DNA from: Eucalyptus grandis
Taxonomy: Eukaryota > Streptophyta > Magnoliopsida > Myrtales > Myrtaceae
Length of the DNA: 64,000 bases
Assembly: GCF_016545825.1 (NCBI RefSeq)
Contig: NC_052619.1
Coordinates: forward strand, 34,635,803 to 34,699,802
Reading direction: 5' to 3'
Below are positions 57,401-64,000 of the stretch, piece after piece. Below the pieces are notes generated by a model that was given only the letters and a program-made list of their open reading frames with translations, was not told the DNA's origin and searched no databases. The position numbers and the translations under genes are program-made. Every line of letters starts with the position of its first letter. Position 1 is the stretch's first letter.

Positions 57401-57476
57401 TTTATGGGCTAAAAATTAATTTCTAATTTTTTATACAATGAATGAATGATCGGGCTGCAAAAATTTAGCTGCCAAC
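54467..57476 (-). mobile_element. Second member of the 3-kb LTR family
   Basis: Collinear with 34762-37703: both begin (plus coordinates) with a shared ACCACCTAG stretch, GGCTAATGGATT, AAGCC and CTCGGGCTC, and end with CAAAATTT...CAACA. The TATA on the minus strand (ATTATAAAAGG, about 56720-56730) lies at the matching place, downstream of a short U3. GC-rich core 56000-56640. Flanks AGTAA and GTGCC do not match, so either the ends are off by a few bases or it arose by recombination. Non-coding. Confidence 0.72.
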
Positions 57477-57692
57477 AGTGCCTATCTTAGATGGCAAGTT
57501 CGCAGAGGTTATATTCAAAGACCAATTAAAACCTAAATTTTTTATTATGCACATGCAATGAATGTTTTTCTGTTGGAAAATAATTCCATTTTGGAATGCA
57601 ATTTATATGATGCATGGAAATATTAATGCAAAAAATAAAGGAACATACCTAAAATGACTTACCTTTAAGGAGGGTAGAGCAATTCAAGATAG
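57477..57692. other. Spacer, nothing seen
   Basis: AT-rich 216-base spacer between the LTR-like unit and the Harbinger-like element. No gene or motif. Confidence 0.5.
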
Positions 57693-57695
57693 TTA

Positions 57696-58930
57696 TGGTG
57701 CGTTTAGGAACCACTTTTGGGGAAAGTCTTTAGGAAAATGCAAAGACCTTTGAGTTAAAGGTGTTTTCCAAAATGCAAACTGTGTTTGGTAAATTGTACT
57801 TTGAAAGCTCTTTGTAAAGTACTTTGAGCAAAATGGTGTTTGGGGAATTACATTTACAAAGGAGTTTTGTGGTAAAAAAAAATTATCAAAAGAAAAATTA
57901 AAAAAAAATTGATCGGTAAGGGCAGCGATCGTCGGCGACCTCCGACGACCGTCGGCGACCTCCGGCGACCCCGGTTCTTGGGCAGCGAGGTCACGCAACA
58001 CCATCGCGACCTCCGGTGACCCGGATGCAGGGCGGCGAGGTCGCGCGCGCGCCGCCTCGACCTCCAGCGACCCGGATGCAGGGCGGCGAGGTCGCGCGCG
58101 TCGCGCGACGCCGCCTCGACCTCTGGCGACCTCGGATGCAGGGCGGCGAGGTCGCGCGCGCCGCGCGACGCCGCCTCGACCTCCGACGACCCGGATCTAG
58201 GGCGGCGAGGTCGCGCGCGTCGTGCGACGCCGCCTCGACCTCCGACGACCCGGATGCAGGGCGGCGAGGTCGTGCGGCGCCGCCTCGACCTCTGGCGACC
58301 TCGGATGCAGGGGCGGCGAGGTCGCGCGCGTCGCGCGACGCCGCCTCGACCTCCGACGACCCCGGATCTGGGGCGGCGAGGTCGCGCGACGCCGCCTCGA
58401 CCTCCGGCGACCTAGATCCGGGGGCAGTGAGGTCACGCGACCCAGATCTGGTCGCCGCTCAAGCCTCCGGCACCAAATCTGGTCGCGACCACCAGACCGG
58501 CGACCAGATGGGTCGTACGGCCCCGGGGAGCTCCGTGCGGAGGTTGCGGTGCAACAGGCAACGGTCGCCGGCAATGCCGCGACTCGCAGAGGTCGCCCAA
58601 CTCTTCAACGAAGATCGCCTAGGTCGCGGCGTCTCTGTAGCAGTCATTGGCCCGGAGAAGATGAACAGTGTTTCATCCAATGGCACGCACCGGAAAAACA
58701 AAAAATTCTTGAGGACAATTTTGGGAAAAAAAAAAGTGAACAGTGTTGCGTGGGCATCTTTGAGAAAGCTGAAAGCCCAAGGCGGTCCTCACCGCCTTGG
58801 GCTTTCAGGCCTTAAAAATACTTGCTGTGCCATTAAGTCCCTTCCAAAGTGTTTTGCCAAACACCATTGTTTTTGCCCAAGGGGCTTTGGACCCCCAAGG
58901 GGCTTTGGGAAGTGGTTCCCAAACTCACCC
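57696..58930. mobile_element. Harbinger-like element with GC minisatellite core
   Basis: Inverted termini: left TGGTGCGTTTAGGAACCACTT, right complement GGGTGAGTTTGGGAACCACTT; flanked by TTA at 57693-57695 and 58931-58933, the 3-bp duplication of PIF/Harbinger elements. AT-rich arms (CTTTGGG, AAAGCAC-type words) enclose a CpG-rich minisatellite. No transposase motif; the 326-codon plus-strand frame arises from the minisatellite. Confidence 0.8.
57920..58450 (+). repeat. GC-rich minisatellite, 50-60 bp units
   Basis: At least eight units, each containing GACCTCCGGCGACC, GGATGCAGGGCGGCGAGGTC and a variable GCGCGCGTCGCGCGACGCC block, then GCCTC. Units differ by length in the CG block and by GATGCAG/GATCTAG/GATCTGG variants. 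Translated they give Arg/Ala/Ser/Asp-rich repeats in every frame, not a protein family. Confidence 0.93.
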
Positions 58931-58946
58931 TTAGTGTTACATGTTC

Positions 58947-59180
58947 AGGACCCATACCTTTCTATAGTTGCCAAGAATAGTAATAGGATTTTGTAATGGA
59001 AAGCTCCTTTCCTAGGACCCGTACCATTCTACGCTTGCCTAGTATGTCGGTGTTTGGTTATCTAGGACTCGAACATTTCTTTTGTCGCCTTAACAGAAAA
59101 ATTACTTTTTCAAGACTCGTACCTTTCTACGATCGCTTGAACGAGAAATTGCTTTTTCAAGACCTATACCTTTCTATGGT
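58947..59180 (+). repeat. Short tandem repeat, about 48-70 bp units
   Basis: Five units starting with AGGACCCGTACCTTTCTACG-type sequence (GGACCCATACC, GGACCCGTACC, GGACTCGAACA, AGACTCGTACC, AGACCTATACC) with diverged tails. Non-coding. Confidence 0.8.
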
Positions 59181-59186
59181 CCAGAA

Positions 59187-59640
59187 TGAAATGTTTAATG
59201 AAAATATTTTGTGACATTCAGATTCAGACTGAGATGTCAAGATTTCGAGAACTTAACCAATGGACACTCAATGTTATGTGAGATGAATATTGGATTACCT
59301 AACATAACTCGAAATACTTAGATCCAAACTAAGATATAAACACTCATATCTTTAATGAAATGTTCAATGAAAAGATTTAGTGACATTCAAATTCAAATTC
59401 AAATTGTGATGTCAAGAATTGGAGAATGCAACCAATAAACACTCAATGTTAGGTGAGATGAATATTGGATTAGGATGGTTCAAAATACCTAGATTTAGAC
59501 TAAAGTATAATGAAAAAGATCGAAAAACATTCATATCTATGATGAAATGTTTAACGAAAAGATTTTATTACATTCAAATCCAGACAAAGATATCAACAAC
59601 CGATTGAAAGATGAGATTCACAAACTCTCAATTTTTGAAA
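59187..59640 (+). repeat. Tandem repeat of 168-188 bp units
   Basis: Copies start at TGAAATGTTTAATG (59187), TGAAATGTTCAATG (59355) and TGAAATGTTTAACG (59543). Each holds TGACATTCA, GATGTCAAGA, CACTCAATGTTA, GTGAGATGAATATTGGATTA in order; the third copy is partial and drifts off by about 59640. It lies directly after the shorter repeat array. Confidence 0.88.
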
Positions 59641-61970
59641 ATTAGAGGAGATGCTCAAATTTCACCTTGAGCACTTGAGTTTAATTTAGGTGATGAGTTA
59701 CCCAAGTTTTGTTTCAGGCACTTGGAGAGAATTAATGCTTACCCGGGGTTTCTTACCTGAAGGCATTATTGGGCTCCTTGAAGGTTGTTTGATAGTAGTG
59801 CTTTGGGAATTTAGGAGTTCGGACACGTCTTAATGCTTCAGAGAGCGAATCAAGCATTACTACCTCTTGATTTTCGTGAGAAGTTCACCTATAAAAAATG
59901 GTCAATAATAATAGATATATGCATTCATCACACATTTCAACTCATTTGTGTTTCATGCATCATGACTTTAACGTGCTTTTATTATCGGACTTACATGGGG
60001 AGAGTCATAACCAAGACAATTTGTTCTTGCGATGTAGATACCTTGAAAAAGCCAAATGAGGAACTTTCAATCCGAAAGGGCTTTCACTCACTTTCATTGA
60101 AAATTTTGTTTTGCCCCAACAATCGATGCGAGCATATGAGAATTACTCTAACTCACTATCATCATACCAAACAAGGGTCCGAATATTCTCGCGAGTAGTA
60201 CAATATCACCAATCTAAGAGGTCTTTAACAGGGATTGTAACACAAACTTAGTAGTGGTTCAATAGATGGGACTCTTTGAGTCAAGGTTATTAGAAAAAAA
60301 TTATATTTCACGTCACCTTTAGGTTTACAATTCTAGAAACTTGCGAAATGAGATAGAAATTGTCCTTCTCACACTTCTTCGAGTGATGCTTTTAAACATA
60401 TGAGCTCTTACGTTAATTCAAGTGCCATAATCTGAAGAGATTTTGCAAGGGAAGTAACATAAACTAGGTTCACAGGTAGAGAAACGAAAGGACTGTTAGA
60501 CCCAAAATGTGTTGAGAGGGGTGAGGGTGGTCATCATCTTGATATTGCCACCAATCTTCTTCTTCACTGTTAGTGATTTTCACCATATCGAAGCTCCCTT
60601 GACTATAACACCTGACCATTTGAGTTCTTTAACTACAGCTCCACTGGGGATATAAATTTCTACAATCGATAATCATCTGTTTGATTTTTTCGATGGGCAT
60701 TGGCCTTGTTTTTACCACGCACTGCTTTTTTGAGCCCCTATTTTTAATTCCTCTTCTCTTTTGCTCTTATGTCTATATGTGCCGACTTTACTTTTATCAA
60801 GCACACTACTTTTTTATGCCCCTTAGTCCTATTTTGATTCCAACTTTTGACACTTGATGCATGCATCAAGTGACTACTCTTTGGATTTTCCATAATAAAT
60901 GACTCGACAAATGAACTTTCAAAGGTCTTCATCTTCTATAGGTGCTCAAGGTCATGCTTATTGAATAATTGCCTTTTCCTTTTCCCTAGTGTAGGGATAA
61001 TCACCAACTGAGTTTATATGAAATGAAACCGTAGGCTCAAGTGGGCTACGCAAAGGATACAAGTGTGTAGGACAGAGAAAGAACCGCTCTTTATCATCCT
61101 AAGGCACTTAAATTAATGCATAAATTCAATGTAATATCAATACTTGATGATTGATGCAAGGAAGATCAAGAAAATTCATATATATTTCCTCACATCATGA
61201 TGTTGTCCTACCTCCACTTTGCCTCAATGTAGGGTGGTCATTGATAGGTTAATTCGAAAAATATTCTTCACAAATGTGTGGGGCTCAAAGCGGTTAAGTA
61301 ATGGATCACGTGTAATAGTTGGGATAGAGAAAGAAATTGCCTTGACTTACCTTTTGTGAGATAATTCTTTACCTTGTGGGTATGGAATTTTTCCACTCAA
61401 CTCACTGAGAATTAATGTATGAAACAATGTATAGTACACGGTTTGCTTTTCATCATTCCAACATATCCCATTTTGATACATTCAATTTATCTCTCATACA
61501 ATTCATCGGAAACCATTGCCTCGAGACAAAATGGCCATGCAAGATTTGCAATAAATGTGTACAATTCAATTTGCAGCTCATGAGATGATTTATTCGTAAT
61601 AAAAATGATTGCAATTCAAGACATAACACAATAGATTCTATCATGGGTGATACTTCTTGACAATATTTCTGCTAGGATCAAGGCACCTCTAGGGAATACC
61701 TTCTTCCGTGCCACCCAAATCAATAGTGACGGTTTGTTCGGAGTAAAAATCTTGGCCTTTTCAAACTGCTCCTAGGTACGCTGCACCTCAATGGAATCTT
61801 CGATCGAGCTTTTAGGATCATCTTATCAGCGGCTACTGCATTGGATTGAATCATTCCCATACCCTCGCATTGGATTGAATCAATTGGATATCATCTTTGG
61901 GCCGGTTTAGTGTTGCTCATCATGCCCTCAAAATAAAATTTGTAATTTTATTGAAATTCATCATTCAATT
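59641..61970. other. Unassigned, no gene recognised
   Basis: AT-rich with frames up to 121 codons (59833-60198), none with a known motif. It may belong to the internal region of the gypsy element whose protease fragment lies at 62441-62990, but I cannot show this. Confidence 0.35.
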
Positions 61971-62440
61971 ATTTTTATTGAATGGAAAATGCGATATCCA
62001 CACTCACCCTAAAAGAAAGCAAAAAGAAGAAATCAAAAACAATTCTTAAAAAGCAATAAAAATTTATACATAAGGGAATGTGCAAGAATCCTTCATCAAT
62101 GGCGCTTATAAGGAGGTCATTGAATAGACTTGTGATTCCTTGCAATGCATCGTCAGGGTTCTCCGCCTTTGTAGGTGCTAGATCATCCATGCCACCCCAT
62201 CCAATTGGGATAATATCCCAATAATTAATGTAAAAACTAGAGGGAGCTGAATACTTTACATAGTAATCATATTTTCCACTTGGTTGTCCCAAGGTGTCTA
62301 TCACTTTTCCCCCCATCCTGCATCATTCTAGCAGGGCCAAGGAACGTCTCATGAAAGGTAGGAGGTAGTGAGTCTTGCCTCATTTGCCCTTGCTTAGGTG
62401 GTAATTCTTGCCTTATTTGTCTCCGTCTTCTAGGACTTTC

Positions 62441-62990
62441 TCAATCTCTTCCATGGTACCCTAATCCAACAAAACGGGACCTCTTAGGGGCTTTAATAGG
62501 GTTTTGAATGCCTTGACTCCTTCTTCCAAGACCATAGTTAGGAACAAAGCCATTTTCAACCATCACCCTTTTCACCATAACAACATTTGAAATTTTTGGA
62601 GTGGGTGGAGATGAACATTGAGAAACATATATTATGGACACCAACTCAAATGAGTGGTAACTTGATTTGAGTTTGAAATCTGGCTTGACAGAAGGAATAA
62701 TAGTCTCATGATAAATTCGACAGTCTTCCTTACCATAGACAGTGACTAGTTTCCTTTTAACCACAAACTTCACACTTTGATGGAGACTTGATGGTACAGC
62801 TTCAGCAGTATATATCTAGGGATGACTTAGCAGAAAATCAAATGTGTTGGGGGATGTCTATCTCTTGAAAGGGGATATTGAAAACTACCGACCCTATTTG
62901 CATATCAAGGTGGATATCCCCAATCAACTCCTTCTTTTTCTCATCAAAGGCTTGCACAGAGGTCTTCGTAGGATTATTTCACGAAGAATT
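62441..62990 (-). pseudogene. Tat/Ogre-like protease and G-patch fragment
   Basis: Minus strand: VQAFDEKKKELIGDIHLDMQI, then FNIPFQEIDIP (retropepsin-like region, about 62955-62850), a gap with a frameshift, a Ser-Leu-His-Gln stretch leading to KFVVKRKLVTVYGKEDC, and a G-patch-like ENGFVPNYGLGRRSQGI with VGLGYHGRD near 62560-62445. Protease followed by a G-patch-like motif before RT is what I know from Tat/Ogre Ty3/gypsy elements. The catalytic aspartate end and RT are not seen. Confidence 0.7.
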
Positions 62991-64000
62991 GGGAATCTAA
63001 ATACTGCATGAGTTATTAGATATAATTGAGACTTGAAAAATATTTAGAGTGTTTGAGTGACTTAAATGTGATTGTAATTTTTGTTATATTGCTTAATTTA
63101 TAGTGGAATTTATTGATGCTCTTTCCGTGGACACTACAATCGAACCATGTAAATCTAGTGTTTGGATTATTTTCTTGTTCTATTTATTTATTGTTCGATC
63201 GCTCGTTTTCACAACAAAAACACTCCTAGCAAAATTGAGAGCTTGTCTACATCATTAGAAAATACATCAGGGATTAAAACCTTAAACGAGGCTTTTGTTG
63301 GCATCTAGTGGTCGTAGGACGGGACAAAAATTTATAATTTGATAAAGCTTTATGAGGCAAATTTTAGCGAGCATCTAGTAGTCAAGGTTGGCCTGTCGTA
63401 TCCTAAGTTGTGAGTCGTCGCATAAGTTGATCTATGACGATCGACGACATTACAATTTTGAACAATCGATGTGGATGGACTTTTAGGTGATCATAAATGC
63501 AAGATCATCGTCATGAACTTTGAATGTTGACCGGCAGCCCGACCGGCAGCTCGACTGGCAGCCCGACAATTAATATGTACATCATAAACGAAACAAGGCC
63601 ATGTCGACTGACCTTACTTTTATGTGTTCGCCCATTTATAGAAATGGTGTGACTCATTGACGCCAAAGATGACACGAACCTTAGCAGTCCCAGTCTTTTT
63701 CCTTCGTGCTAGTAAGCTCGACCTCCTAAATCCTACTTTCATTTGAATTCGCCTTCTTAAAAGCACTGATCCAACTAACATTCTCTCATCTAGTTAAACC
63801 CATGCATCCCCCAAATAGAGTTTCAAGCAAAGCGAGACGGGAATCACTAATGTGGATATCGGCCATCTTACATAGCACGGTCAACATTGACATAAAATCA
63901 TTTTTAATAGTACTTTTTTAGAGTTTTTCTTTTTCTTTTGTTTTTCCTTTTTCTCTTATCTTCTATTTTTCTCCTTAACTTTTTAATTTCATTTTCTCTT
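62991..64000. other. Unassigned AT-rich end of window
   Basis: No gene. A direct repeat of GCATCTAGTGGTCGTAGG / GCATCTAGTAGTCAAGG (about 63302 and 63370) and small CCCGACCGGCAGC / GACTGGCAGCCCGAC repeats near 63533-63570 occur. The region may be LTR or leader of the Tat-like fragment. Confidence 0.4.

Noticed and set aside
58016..58996. 326-codon plus-strand frame as a possible gene
   Set aside because: It is the minisatellite read through; repeat units change length in ways that would shift a real coding frame, and all frames look alike in composition. No start context or splice support.

Overview
This is a 64 kb piece of a nuclear plant genome. The genes have short exons, GT-AG introns and plant gene families (UGT87-type glycosyltransferase, LOB-domain factor, ferric reductase oxidase, meiotic DFO, A/B-barrel stress protein). 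They sit in AT-rich DNA full of LTR retrotransposon debris and MITEs. A eudicot is very likely. A woody rosid is plausible, but the sequence alone does not fix the species. No tRNA, rRNA or CRISPR array was recognised, and there are no bacterial-style operons.

Layout. 1-2762 holds unassigned AT-rich DNA and the right part of a Ty1/copia 5' LTR with its initiator-Met-tRNA primer site, cut by a 100-N gap (2763-2862). 2863-7523 is a minus-strand Athila-type Ty3/gypsy element. 8.1-8.6 kb is an intact two-exon A/B-barrel gene. 9.5-12.7 kb is an intact four-exon gene matching DOUBLE-STRAND BREAK FORMATION (DFO). 14-17 kb carries MITEs, one orphan exon and a 113-bp tandem duplication. 18.3-19.1 kb is an LBD gene broken by small indels. 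19.8-23.6 kb is a nine-exon FRO ferric reductase on the minus strand, also with many small indels. 25.2-31.0 kb is a tandem pair of UGT87A-like genes, both frameshifted. 31.2-38.7 kb is a nested pile: a second, plus-strand Athila copy interrupted by a minus-strand chromovirus, itself interrupted by a 2.9-kb solo LTR with a perfect 5-bp target duplication. 38.7-45 kb is mostly empty, with possible exons and three MITEs. 45.0-48.9 kb is a decayed Ty1/copia polyprotein. 51.0-57.5 kb holds two further ~3-kb LTR-like units. 57.7-58.9 kb is a Harbinger-like element with a GC-rich minisatellite core. 58.9-59.6 kb holds tandem repeats, and 62.4-63.0 kb a Tat/Ogre-like protease/G-patch fragment on the minus strand.

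The host genes share no evident pathway. The main themes are: two Athila copies in inverted orientation bracket all the recognised host genes; the genes at 8-13 kb are clean while every gene at 18-31 kb carries small, often mutually compensating indels; and several MITE-like or LTR-like elements share a design of AT-rich arms around a GC-rich core. I found no convincing undescribed biological system. The best second-look items are the compensating-indel pattern, the nested LTR stack with its 3-kb LTR family, and the Harbinger-like element whose minisatellite creates a 326-codon open frame.
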